64,000 nt of DNA from Bradyrhizobium sp. SZCCT0153 (lineage in GTDB: Bacteria > Pseudomonadota > Alphaproteobacteria > Rhizobiales > Xanthobacteraceae): assembly GCF_018129995.1 (NCBI RefSeq), contig NZ_JAFCKS010000002.1, positions 310,001 to 374,000 on the forward strand, written 5' to 3'. The notes under the pieces are model-generated. The model saw only the letters and a program-made list of their open reading frames with translations. It was not told where the DNA came from and made no database searches. The position numbers and the translations under genes are program-made. Positions 45,867 to 53,797 of this stretch are shown here, one piece after another (positions within the stretch are counted from its first letter, which is position 1; each line of letters opens with the position of its first letter).

Positions 45867-46871
45867 ATGTCACCAGCCGATAGCAAAGCCGTCGAGGCGC
45901 GCTGCGTGCGCCTCAATGCCAAGGCCGAGAGCGCCGCGGCGCTTGCGCCCGCGGTCGAGCGTCAGAATTTAACACGCGGTCCAGGCGACTTCCTGATCGA
46001 GGTGAAGGCAGCCGCCGTCAATCCGTCCGACATCAAGGCCGCGACCGGGCTGATGCCCTATGCCGTATTCCCGCGCACGCCCGGCCGCGACTACGCGGGC
46101 GTGGTGATCGATGGGCCGGCCGATACGATCGGCCGCGAGGTGTTCGGCTCATCCGGCGATCTCGGCATCCGCCGCGACGGCACGCACGCAAGCCATCTCG
46201 TTGTGGAAGCCGACGCGGTGGTGGAGAAGCCGAAGGCGCTGTCCTGGGAGGAGGCGGCCGGCATCGGCGTGCCTTTCGTCACCGCCATGGAGGGCTTTCG
46301 CCGCGCCGGCGTGCCGAAGAATGGCGAGACCGTTCTGGTGTTCGGCGTCAACGGCAAGGTCGGTCAGGCTGCGGTACAGATCGCGACCTGGCAGGGCGCG
46401 CGCGTCATCGGCGTGGTGCGCAAGGCGGAAGCCTATGAAGGCCATGCCAATGGGCCCATCGAAGTGATCGACGCTTCCGTCACCGATGTCGCGACGCGCG
46501 TGCGCGAAGTGACCGGCGGCAAGGGCGCCGACATCGTCTTCAACACGGTCGGCGATCCCTATTTCCAGGCGGCGCACAAATCGCTCGCACTTCGCGGCCG
46601 CCAGATCCTGATCGCCGCGATTGACCGCATCGTGCAATTCAACATCCTCGAATTCTACCGGGGCCAGCACACCTATGTCGGCATCGACACACTCGGCCTG
46701 TCCTCGGTGGCAACGGGCTCCGTGCTGCGCGATCTCGGCCCCGGCTTTGCGAGCGGCCATCTGAAGCCGTTTCCGATCAGGGCGAATGCCGTCTATCCGC
46801 TGGAGCGCGCCAAGGAGGCGTATGTCGCGGTTGCCGGCTCGTCGCGGGATCGCGTGATCCTGAAGCCGTAA
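45867..46871 (+). CDS. Medium-chain dehydrogenase/reductase, quinone-oxidoreductase-like
   Basis: The product is 334 residues from ATG 45867. A GroES-like N-terminal domain (VKAAAVNPSDIKAATGLMPY, TPGRDYAGVVIDG) precedes a Rossmann domain (VLVFGVNGKVGQAAVQIATW). The zinc-binding cysteines of alcohol dehydrogenases are not seen, so it belongs to the zinc-free quinone/enoyl reductase type. A TTG at 45816 with AAGGA upstream gives a 17-residue longer version and a better ribosome site, but would place the hairpin at 45841 inside the gene. A role in phenylacetate metabolism is not shown. Confidence 0.8.
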   Translation: MSPADSKAVEARCVRLNAKAESAAALAPAVERQNLTRGPGDFLIEVKAAAVNPSDIKAATGLMPYAVFPRTPGRDYAGVVIDGPADTIGREVFGSSGDLGIRRDGTHASHLVVEADAVVEKPKALSWEEAAGIGVPFVTAMEGFRRAGVPKNGETVLVFGVNGKVGQAAVQIATWQGARVIGVVRKAEAYEGHANGPIEVIDASVTDVATRVREVTGGKGADIVFNTVGDPYFQAAHKSLALRGRQILIAAIDRIVQFNILEFYRGQHTYVGIDTLGLSSVATGSVLRDLGPGFASGHLKPFPIRANAVYPLERAKEAYVAVAGSSRDRVILKP

Positions 46872-46877
46872 CACGTC

Positions 46878-46956
46878 GTCATTGCGAGCGCAGCGAAGCA
46901 ATCCAGAAATGTATCCGCGGAGACAGACTGGATTGCTTCGCTGCGCTCGCAATGAC
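46878..46956. repeat. Palindromic repeat family A, copy 4
   Basis: Arms GTCATTGCGAGCGCAGCGAA and its near-complement ending in GCAATGAC enclose a GTATCCGCGGAGAC centre, with inner GAAGCAATCCAG / CTGGATTGCTTC. It fills the gap between the oxidoreductase and the transporter gene. Confidence 0.88.
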
Positions 46957-46986
46957 GGAGAATGACGAGAGATCTGAGAACAGCCG

Positions 46987-48042
46987 ATGGAATCCACCCA
47001 ACTCGTCATCCTCGCCGGCCTCGTCATCGGCCTGATCTATGGCGCCGTCGGCCTGCTCAGCGGCTTCTGCCTGATGAGCAGCATGCGTGGCTGGCTGGCC
47101 GGGGGAGACGGGCGGCTGGTGCGCACTTATGCGCTGGCGATCGCGGTTGCGATCGGCGCGAGCCAATTCCTCGCCGGCAGCGGTATGGTCGATCTCGGCA
47201 AGTCGATCTACCTGCAACAATCCTTTTCCGCTCCGGTGCTGTTCCTCGGCGGCCTGCTGTTCGGTTATGGCATGGTGCTGTCGAACGGCTGCGGTTCGCG
47301 TGCGCTGGTGCTGCTCGGCCGCGGCAATCTCCGCTCCTTCGTGGTGGTGATCGTGCTTGGTATTGCCGCTCAGATGAGCCTCAAGGGGCTGATCGCGCCA
47401 GCGCGCATTGCGCTGGTTCAGGCTACGCAAACCACTGTCGCCGCCAATTCGCTGCCGTCGTTGCTGGTGACGTTCGGTCCGGGCGACGCGGTCTCGCGCG
47501 TGCTGGCCGCGACCGTGATCGTCGTTGGGCTGATCCTGTTTGCTTTCGCGCATCCAAAGTTCCGGCGTTCGCCGGGCCAGATCGCGGCCGGCGCTATCGT
47601 CGGTGTCCTCGTCGCCGCCGGCTGGTTCGTCACCGGCTTTCTCGGCGCCGACGACTTCAATCCCGTGCCGGTGACCTCGCTCACCTTTATCGCGCCGATC
47701 GCGGATGCGCTGCAATACGCCATGCTCTCGACCGGCCTGACGCTCAATTTCGGTATCGCGACGGTCGGCGGCGTCTTCGCCGGCAGTCTCGTGACTGCGC
47801 TCGCGACGGGCAGCTTTCATCTCGAAGGCTATTCTTCGCCGCGCCACATGCTGCGCTCGGCCGGTGGGGCCGCGCTGATGGGCATCGGCGGGGTGATGGC
47901 GTTCGGCTGCTCGATCGGGCAGGGGCTCACAGGCGTATCGACGTTGGCGCTGGGCTCGTTCGTCGCGGTTGCCGGCATCCTGCTCGGCACGACGGCTGGC
48001 CTGCGCGGAAGCTTGCGCGTTCAGCCCCTCGCGGTCGCCTGA
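46987..48042 (+). CDS. YeeE/YedE (TsuA-like) sulfur-compound transporter
   Basis: The product is a 351-residue polytopic membrane protein. Two conserved cysteine motifs mark the family: YGMVLSNGCGSRALVLLGRG and MAFGCSIGQGLTGVSTLALG; in TsuA these cysteines line the thiosulfate path. About nine to ten helices are apparent. No TusA-like or rhodanese gene is next to it, so the sulfur substrate is not certain. Its last 22 bases overlap the end of the convergent DMT transporter gene. Confidence 0.88.
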   Translation: MESTQLVILAGLVIGLIYGAVGLLSGFCLMSSMRGWLAGGDGRLVRTYALAIAVAIGASQFLAGSGMVDLGKSIYLQQSFSAPVLFLGGLLFGYGMVLSNGCGSRALVLLGRGNLRSFVVVIVLGIAAQMSLKGLIAPARIALVQATQTTVAANSLPSLLVTFGPGDAVSRVLAATVIVVGLILFAFAHPKFRRSPGQIAAGAIVGVLVAAGWFVTGFLGADDFNPVPVTSLTFIAPIADALQYAMLSTGLTLNFGIATVGGVFAGSLVTALATGSFHLEGYSSPRHMLRSAGGAALMGIGGVMAFGCSIGQGLTGVSTLALGSFVAVAGILLGTTAGLRGSLRVQPLAVA

Positions 48043-48935
48043 CCGCGCAGCAGCCGGTCGCCCAGCGTCGCAAGGCCGATACCGGCGACGATCAGCCCGG
48101 CTGCGACAGCAAGACTGATGTCGATCGGCTCGCCCAGCAGGATCGCGGCACTGGCGATGCCGACGAGCGGTGTCCCGGTGGTGCCGAGCGACGTCGTCAG
48201 CGCCGAGATGCTCTTGTTGACCATCGACATCGCCCAATAGGCCAGCGCCGTCCCGATCAGTCCGGAGTACAGGAACAGCAGGACGAGCCGCCACGACCAT
48301 TCCGCATGCGGCAGGCCGTCCGTGACGGTCGCGCTGACGGTCAGCACGATCGTTGCGACGAGTACCTGCCAAATCAGCAACTGGAGCGGGGATGCGATCC
48401 AGCGATGCGCGCGGATATAGATAATGTTCGCGGCCCAGGACATCGCGGCCAGGATGACCATGCCGGCGCCGAGCACGACGTTGCTATTGGTCCAGTCGAT
48501 CGATGCCGGGTTCAGGATCACGGCAAGGCCGATCAGTCCGAGCAGGGCGCCGGCAAGTTTTGGCGCGGTCAGCGTATCCTTCCCGAGCAGGGGCGCAGCG
48601 ATCGCGACCCAGAGCGGCGTGGTGTAGCCGAGCACGATGGCCTTGCTCGCGGGCAAGAAGCGCACGCCGGCCGCAACCAGGACCGAGAACACCGTCATGT
48701 GCAGCAGCGCGACGCTCAGAACCACAGGAATGTCGCGACGCTCCGGGATCACCAGATTGTTGCTCAGTCCCAGGATCACGAACAATCCGGCCAGCGCGAT
48801 CCAGCTTCGGATCGCCGACGTCCACAGCGGCGGAAGGAACTGGACGAGCTGCTTCGTCACCGACCAGTTCACGCCCCAGGCCAGCACGACGATGAGGAAC
48901 AGGCCGACGGCCGTGCGGGGTGAGAGGAAGTTCAT
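48021..48935 (-). CDS. DMT-superfamily (EamA) transporter
   Basis: The product is 304 residues from the ATG at 48935, with ten predicted helices in two EamA repeats. The segments VVLAWGVNWSVTKQLVQFLPPLW and LGYTTPLWVAIAAPLL are typical of drug/metabolite exporters. Starts further upstream would run into the divergent MocR start region. It is divergent from the MocR-type regulator and most likely its target; exported amino acids or related compounds are the usual substrates. Confidence 0.87.
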   Translation of the reverse strand: MNFLSPRTAVGLFLIVVLAWGVNWSVTKQLVQFLPPLWTSAIRSWIALAGLFVILGLSNNLVIPERRDIPVVLSVALLHMTVFSVLVAAGVRFLPASKAIVLGYTTPLWVAIAAPLLGKDTLTAPKLAGALLGLIGLAVILNPASIDWTNSNVVLGAGMVILAAMSWAANIIYIRAHRWIASPLQLLIWQVLVATIVLTVSATVTDGLPHAEWSWRLVLLFLYSGLIGTALAYWAMSMVNKSISALTTSLGTTGTPLVGIASAAILLGEPIDISLAVAAGLIVAGIGLATLGDRLLRGQATARG

Positions 48936-48994
48936 CGCAAAATCCTTGAAGCAGTCCAGCCCGGCGGATAGCATCTCGATTGGCACCAGAAAAA

Positions 48995-49024
48995 GTGCCA
49001 GATCGGAAAGGAATAAGGTGCCAG
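48995..49024. promoter_or_regulatory. Direct-repeat operator between DMT transporter and MocR genes
   Basis: GTGCCAG occurs at 48995-49001 and again at 49018-49024, a start-to-start distance of 23 bases, close to two helix turns. A related inverted TGGCACC lies at 48981-48987. Direct repeats of this spacing are typical binding sites for MocR/PdxR-type GntR proteins. It lies within the 100-base divergent intergenic region. Confidence 0.5.
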
Positions 49025-49035
49025 TTTCGGAAAGC

Positions 49036-50466
49036 ATGATTTCTGCCCTGATCGACCTGAGGCGGGCCGATGATGACGGGCTGGTGGCTCAGTTGACCAG
49101 CCAGCTCCGAGGCCTGATCGCGACCGGCCGTCTCCACAAGGGTCGTGCGCTGCCGTCGAGCCGCCGGCTGGCGAGCGATCTCGGCGTTTCCCGCAACACG
49201 GTCACCTACGCGTTCGAACAGCTCGCCGCCGAGGGATATCTCGAGGCATCGCATGGCCGTCGCCCGGTGGTGACGGTCGACGGCGGCGCGCACGGTGAAG
49301 GGGTGGGGGCGTTCGTATCCGGCGTGCGCTCCGCAAAGCCGCGGCTCTCCCCGTGGGCTTCGAAGCTCAAGCAGACGGACTGGCCGATGTCCTATCAGGC
49401 ACCGCTCAAGCCGTTGCGTCCGGGGCATGGCGATTTCAGGGAGTTTCCGAGCGAAGTCTGGGCCCGCTGCCTGCGCCGCAGCGCTGTGCGCGCGGCCAAG
49501 CGTGAACTCGGGCCGGTCAACCGGACCCGCCTGCGCGAGGCGCTGGCGCATTATCTGGCGACCAGCAGGGGCGTTCACGCCACTGCGGACCAGATCATGA
49601 TCCTGCCGAGCGCGCAGGCTGCGCTGACGTTGATTGCGGCGTCGCTCATCGCGCCCGGCGATGACGTCTGGGTCGAGAATCCCGGTTATCCCGGCGCCAC
49701 GGCTGCCTTCCTTGCGTCCGGCGCACGCGTCACCGGCATGAGGCTGGACGAGCAGGGTATGCAGCGAATGCCCGGAATAGCCACGCCAAAGCTCATCTTC
49801 ATGACACCATCTCACCAGCACCCGACCGGGCGGCTGATGTCGCTGGCCCGCCGCACCGAGTTTCTCAGGTTGAGCCGGCCCGGCAAGACCTGGATTGTGG
49901 AGGACGATTACGACGGCGAATTCCACTATGACAGCCGGCCAGTGCCGGCCTTGCAGGGCCTCGATGCCCATGGCCGCGTGTTCTATGTCGGCACGTTCTC
50001 GAAGGCGATGACATCGGACATCCGGCTTGGCTATCTCGTCGTGCCGCCGGCGCTGGTCGGGACCCTGGAAATCGCGCAACGGCACATCGGGCTGATTGCT
50101 TCCAGCCATATCCAGGAAGCGCTCGCCGAGTTCATCGCCGACGGGCATTTCCTCGCACATCTGCGCCGCGTGCGCCGGCTCTATCACGCACGCCGCGATC
50201 ATCTCGTCGAGGGCCTGGAGCGCCATCTTGGTGGGGCGCTTTCGGTCGAGGTCCCCTCGGGCGGCATCCAGCTCGTCGCGCGCCTCAAGCGAGGCCGCGC
50301 TGATCAGGCGGCGGTCAAGCTGCTGGTCGAAGCGGGCGTCGAAACGCGTGCCTTGTCCAGCCTGTCGTTGGGTCGGCCGCGCGATCACGGCCTGCTGCTC
50401 GGCTTTGCGGCCTGGCGCGAGAACGAGATCAGCGCGGCACTGCGGACGATGGCGGCGTGCTTCTAG
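49036..50466 (+). CDS. MocR/PdxR-type GntR regulator with aminotransferase domain
   Basis: The product is 476 residues. Residues of about 15-80 are a GntR winged helix (RGLIATGRLHKGRALPSSRR, LASDLGVSRNTVTYAFEQLA). The rest is a fold-type I aminotransferase-like domain that binds pyridoxal phosphate, with probable Lys323 in YVGTFSKAMTSDIRLGYLVV and VENPGYPGATAAF earlier. It is divergent from an EamA exporter, a frequent arrangement in which the regulator controls the exporter. Its stop codon TAG is inside repeat family B. Confidence 0.9.
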   Translation: MISALIDLRRADDDGLVAQLTSQLRGLIATGRLHKGRALPSSRRLASDLGVSRNTVTYAFEQLAAEGYLEASHGRRPVVTVDGGAHGEGVGAFVSGVRSAKPRLSPWASKLKQTDWPMSYQAPLKPLRPGHGDFREFPSEVWARCLRRSAVRAAKRELGPVNRTRLREALAHYLATSRGVHATADQIMILPSAQAALTLIAASLIAPGDDVWVENPGYPGATAAFLASGARVTGMRLDEQGMQRMPGIATPKLIFMTPSHQHPTGRLMSLARRTEFLRLSRPGKTWIVEDDYDGEFHYDSRPVPALQGLDAHGRVFYVGTFSKAMTSDIRLGYLVVPPALVGTLEIAQRHIGLIASSHIQEALAEFIADGHFLAHLRRVRRLYHARRDHLVEGLERHLGGALSVEVPSGGIQLVARLKRGRADQAAVKLLVEAGVETRALSSLSLGRPRDHGLLLGFAAWRENEISAALRTMAACF

Positions 50467-50520
50467 AGCATGATCCGGAAAAGTGTGAAGCGGTTTTCCG
50501 AAAAGATCATGCTCAAACAA
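50462..50520 (+). repeat. Nested-palindrome repeat overlapping a gene end (family B, copy 2)
   Basis: This is the same element as at 10413-10470, here in plus orientation: CTAGAGCATGATC, CGGAAAA, TTTTCCG and GATCATGCTC in order, then AAACAA. The MocR gene's TAG (50464-50466) is the first part of the element. It differs from copy 1 at one position in the core. Confidence 0.85.
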
Positions 50521-50527
50521 TAGGGCG

Positions 50528-51751
50528 CTAGTCCACGGCCTTGGTCACGATGCGGATCTCCGAGGTCAGCGTCCGGTGCACCGGGCACTTGTCGGCGATC
50601 TCCATCAACTTCTTTCGCTGTTCGGCATCGAGCGCGCCGTCCATGGTGATGTCGCGTTCGATCTGGTCGAGCATGCCGTCGCGTGTTTCGCACTCCTCGC
50701 AGTCCTTGGCGTAGATCTTGGAGTGCTTCAGCGTGACCGTGACGCGGTCGAGCGGCAGCGACTTGCGGTCGGCATAGAGGCGCATGGTCATGGAGGTGCA
50801 GGCACCGAGACCGGCGAGCAGGAAGTCATAGGGGCCGGGGCCGGCATCCTCGCCGCCGGCGGCGACGGGCTCGTCCGCCACCAGATGATGCGGCCCGACC
50901 GTGATGATCTGGTTGAATTTGCTCTTGCGCGTCTCCTGCACCACGACCTGGCGCGGCGCCTCAGGGAGATCCATCGCCTTCGCGGGTTTGGCCATCTCGA
51001 TGTACCGGCTCGCCCAGGCCGCGATCACGTCGGCCGCATAGAGCGCGTCGGCGGGCTTGGTCAGGAGATGATCGGCGTGGTCGAGCGAGACGAAGCTCTT
51101 GGGGTGCTTGGCCGTAACGAAGATCTTGGTCGCATTGTCGATGCCGACGGTATCGTCGACCGGTGAATGCATCACCAACAGCGCCTTGTGCAGGCCGGTG
51201 ACGTCCTTCATCAGCTCATGCTCGGCGACGTCGTCGAGAAACTCACGCCTGATCCGGAACGGGCGGCCCGCGAGCGAAACCCCGACTTCGCCTTGGGCGC
51301 GGATGCTGTCGAGATGCTCCTTAAACAGGCCGGTGACGTGCGCGGGATCGGAGGGCGCTGCGATGGTCGCAACTGCCTTGGCTTCGGGGATTTGTCCGGC
51401 TACCGCCAGGACCGCGGCGCCGCCGAGGCTGTGACCGATCAGGATCGACGGCGCCTTGCGGACGCTACGCAGATGATCGGCGGCGCGCACGAGATCGGCG
51501 ACGTTGGAGGAGAACGTCGAATTGGCGAAATCCCCCTCGCTGGAGCCGAGCCCCGTGAAGTCGAAGCGCAGCACCGCGATGCCTCGGGCTGCGAGCGCGA
51601 CCGAGATGCGCTTGGCCGCCAGCGTGTCCTTGCCGCAGGTGAAGCAGTGCGCGAACAGCGCAAAGGCCGCTGGCTCACCGTCCGGCAGTTCGAGTGCGGC
51701 CGAAAGCTGATGGCCGCCTTCACCCGTGAACTGAAAGCGTTCCGTCGACAT
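50528..51751 (-). CDS. Alpha/beta hydrolase fused to an OsmC-family domain
   Basis: The product is 407 residues. The first about 255 form an alpha/beta hydrolase: FALFAHCFTCGKDTLAAKRI, VLRFDFTGLGSSEG and nucleophile Ser in LIGHSLGGAAVLAVAG. Residues of about 270-405 are an OsmC-like domain with Cys in LAGLGACTSMTMRLYADRKS and further cysteines in DCEECETRD. OsmC proteins reduce organic hydroperoxides with a cysteine pair; the second cysteine arrangement here is not certain. ATG at 51751. It is last of five same-strand genes. Confidence 0.86.
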   Translation of the reverse strand: MSTERFQFTGEGGHQLSAALELPDGEPAAFALFAHCFTCGKDTLAAKRISVALAARGIAVLRFDFTGLGSSEGDFANSTFSSNVADLVRAADHLRSVRKAPSILIGHSLGGAAVLAVAGQIPEAKAVATIAAPSDPAHVTGLFKEHLDSIRAQGEVGVSLAGRPFRIRREFLDDVAEHELMKDVTGLHKALLVMHSPVDDTVGIDNATKIFVTAKHPKSFVSLDHADHLLTKPADALYAADVIAAWASRYIEMAKPAKAMDLPEAPRQVVVQETRKSKFNQIITVGPHHLVADEPVAAGGEDAGPGPYDFLLAGLGACTSMTMRLYADRKSLPLDRVTVTLKHSKIYAKDCEECETRDGMLDQIERDITMDGALDAEQRKKLMEIADKCPVHRTLTSEIRIVTKAVD

Positions 51752-51775
51752 GGGCTTTCCCCCCGTTTCCAAACT

Positions 51776-52438
51776 CTAATCGTCGGAGTAGCGCTGTTCG
51801 GCCCAGGGATCGCCGCGGTTATGATAGCCGCGGACTTCCCAGAAGCCAGGCGCATCCTCGGTCAGGAACTCGATGGCCTGGAGCCATTTGGCGCTCTTCC
51901 AGAAATACAGATGCGGCACGACCAGCCGCACCGGGCCGCCATGCTCTTCGGTCAGCGGCTTGCCGGACCAGCTATGGGCGAGCAGCGCGTCCTCGGCGGC
52001 AAAGTCTTCCAGCGCGAGGTTGGTGGTGTAGCCGTCATGGGAATGCAGCACGACGAAGCGTGCATCGTCGCGCGGCTGGCAGGCCGCCAGCAGTTCGCGC
52101 GTCGCAAGCCCTTCCCATTGGTTGTCGTAGCGCGACCAGGTGGTGACGCAGTGGATGTCGGAGGTGAACTGCACCTGCTTCTGGGCGGCAAACTCGGCAA
52201 AGGTCCAGAACACCGGGTTCTCGATCGCACCGTAGACGTCGAGCCGCCAGCGCTCGCGCGAAATCGGTGGCATGACCCCCAAATCGAGGACCGGCCAGTC
52301 CTTGGTGAGATGCTGGCCGGGCGGCAGCCGCTGGTCCTCGGGACGCGTGGTCCTACCGGTGAGGAAGCGGCCTTCGCGCGCCCATTTCTCCTTGGTGCGC
52401 GTCAGCTTGCTGTCGGGCGGCTCGTTGTCGTCGGCCAT
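51776..52438 (-). CDS. Molybdopterin-dependent oxidoreductase, sulfite-oxidase fold, without export signal
   Basis: The product is 220 residues. The SUOX-type molybdopterin domain is seen in WRLDVYGAIENPVFWTFAEF, the probable Mo-ligand Cys in SDIHCVTTWSRYDNQWEG, then EHGGPVRLVVPHLYFWKSAK and GYHNRGDPWAEQRY. It resembles small YedY/MsrP-like oxidoreductases, but no Tat signal is visible at the N-terminus (MADDNEPPDSKLTRTKEKW), so it seems cytoplasmic. It starts three bases after the MFS transporter stop. The substrate is unknown. Confidence 0.85.
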   Translation of the reverse strand: MADDNEPPDSKLTRTKEKWAREGRFLTGRTTRPEDQRLPPGQHLTKDWPVLDLGVMPPISRERWRLDVYGAIENPVFWTFAEFAAQKQVQFTSDIHCVTTWSRYDNQWEGLATRELLAACQPRDDARFVVLHSHDGYTTNLALEDFAAEDALLAHSWSGKPLTEEHGGPVRLVVPHLYFWKSAKWLQAIEFLTEDAPGFWEVRGYHNRGDPWAEQRYSDD

Positions 52439-52441
52439 GAC

Positions 52442-53764
52442 CTACTCGTGGCGGTGCATCGCGGAGGCGTGCTTGGTGTCGCGCATGGTGGAATAGATGA
52501 TCAGCGACAGGCAGATGATGCCGGCAAGATAGTAGTAGAACCACGCCTCATGCCCGATGCTCTTGAAATACAGCGCGATCGCGGGAGCGGTGCCGCCAAA
52601 GATCGAAACCGTGATCGCATAAGGCAGGCCGACGCCGAGAGCGCGGACGTTGGTCGGAAACAGCTCGGCCTTCACGACGGCGTTGATCGAGGTGTAGCCG
52701 GCGACGAACAGCCATGCGGCGCAGATCAGGATGAAGGCCATGAAGGGCGACTTCGACTCCTTCAGCGTCATCAGCAGCGGCACGGTCGCGAGCGTGCCGG
52801 CGACACCGAAGAAGATCAAGAGCGGCTTGCGCCCGATCTTGTCGGAGATCGCGCCATAGATCGGCTGGAGGATGGTCGCGAAGATCAGCGTGCCGAAGAT
52901 CACGAAAGTGGTCTGGTCCTCGGTGAGCCCGACCGAGAGCTTCACGAAGGTCTGCATGTAGGTGGTGAAGGTGTAGAACGCCGCGGTGCCGCCGGCGGTG
53001 AGGCCGACCACGAGCAAAAGCTCCCGCGGATATTTCAGCAAATTGGCGAGCGAGCCGGTCGGCTTCACGACCTTCCTGGCTTCCTCGAACGCCTCGGTCT
53101 CGTGCAGGCCGCGCCGCATCACCGCCGCGAAGATCGCGAGCGCCGCGCCGATCGCGAACGGGATGCGCCAGCCCCAGGCCTTCAGTTCTTCGGGCGTGAG
53201 GAAGACCTTTTGCAGGAGCAGCAGCACGATGATCGCGGTGAGCTGGCCGCCGATCAGGGTGACGTATTGGAAGCTCGAATAGAAGCCGCGGTGCTTGGGA
53301 TCGGCGACCTCGCTGAGATAGGTCGCGCTGGCGCCATATTCGCCGCCGAGGCTCAGGCCTTCGATCACGCGGGCAAGCGCCAGGATCACCGGCGCGGCAA
53401 AGCCGATCGACGCATAGGTCGGCGTCAGCGCAATGATCAGCGAGCCGAAGCACATGAAGACGACCGACAGCGTCAGCGAGATGCGCCGGCCGAAATGGTC
53501 GGCGATATAGCCGAACAGCCAGCCGCCCAACGGGCGCATCAGGAAGGTCGCCGCGAACACCACGGCGACGTTCAATTGTTGCACGACGGGGTCGTTGCCC
53601 GGGAAGAAGGCCGGGGCGAAATAGAGTGCAAACGCCGTGTAGGCGTAGAAATCGTACCATTCGACGAGATTGCCGATCGATCCGATGAAGATCGCCTTGA
53701 TACGGCGCTTGGCGTCGGCGATGTCAATGTGGTCGGAGGCCAGTTGGGTAGCTTGCTCAGTCAC
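52442..53764 (-). CDS. MFS transporter, metabolite:H+ symporter (MHS) type
   Basis: The product is a 440-residue twelve-helix transporter. The N-terminus AIFIGSIGNLVEWYDFYAYT and the loop motif RPLGGWLFGYIADHFGRR are signatures of the MHS branch (alpha-ketoglutarate, citrate, proline/betaine permeases). LGGEYGASATYLSEVA is also conserved. The substrate cannot be read. It follows the P450 gene by 33 bases and precedes the Moco oxidoreductase by three. Confidence 0.9.
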   Translation of the reverse strand: MTEQATQLASDHIDIADAKRRIKAIFIGSIGNLVEWYDFYAYTAFALYFAPAFFPGNDPVVQQLNVAVVFAATFLMRPLGGWLFGYIADHFGRRISLTLSVVFMCFGSLIIALTPTYASIGFAAPVILALARVIEGLSLGGEYGASATYLSEVADPKHRGFYSSFQYVTLIGGQLTAIIVLLLLQKVFLTPEELKAWGWRIPFAIGAALAIFAAVMRRGLHETEAFEEARKVVKPTGSLANLLKYPRELLLVVGLTAGGTAAFYTFTTYMQTFVKLSVGLTEDQTTFVIFGTLIFATILQPIYGAISDKIGRKPLLIFFGVAGTLATVPLLMTLKESKSPFMAFILICAAWLFVAGYTSINAVVKAELFPTNVRALGVGLPYAITVSIFGGTAPAIALYFKSIGHEAWFYYYLAGIICLSLIIYSTMRDTKHASAMHRHE

Positions 53765-53797
53765 GTCCGGCCTCTCCGCATCGCTGTTTGGAGAGGC

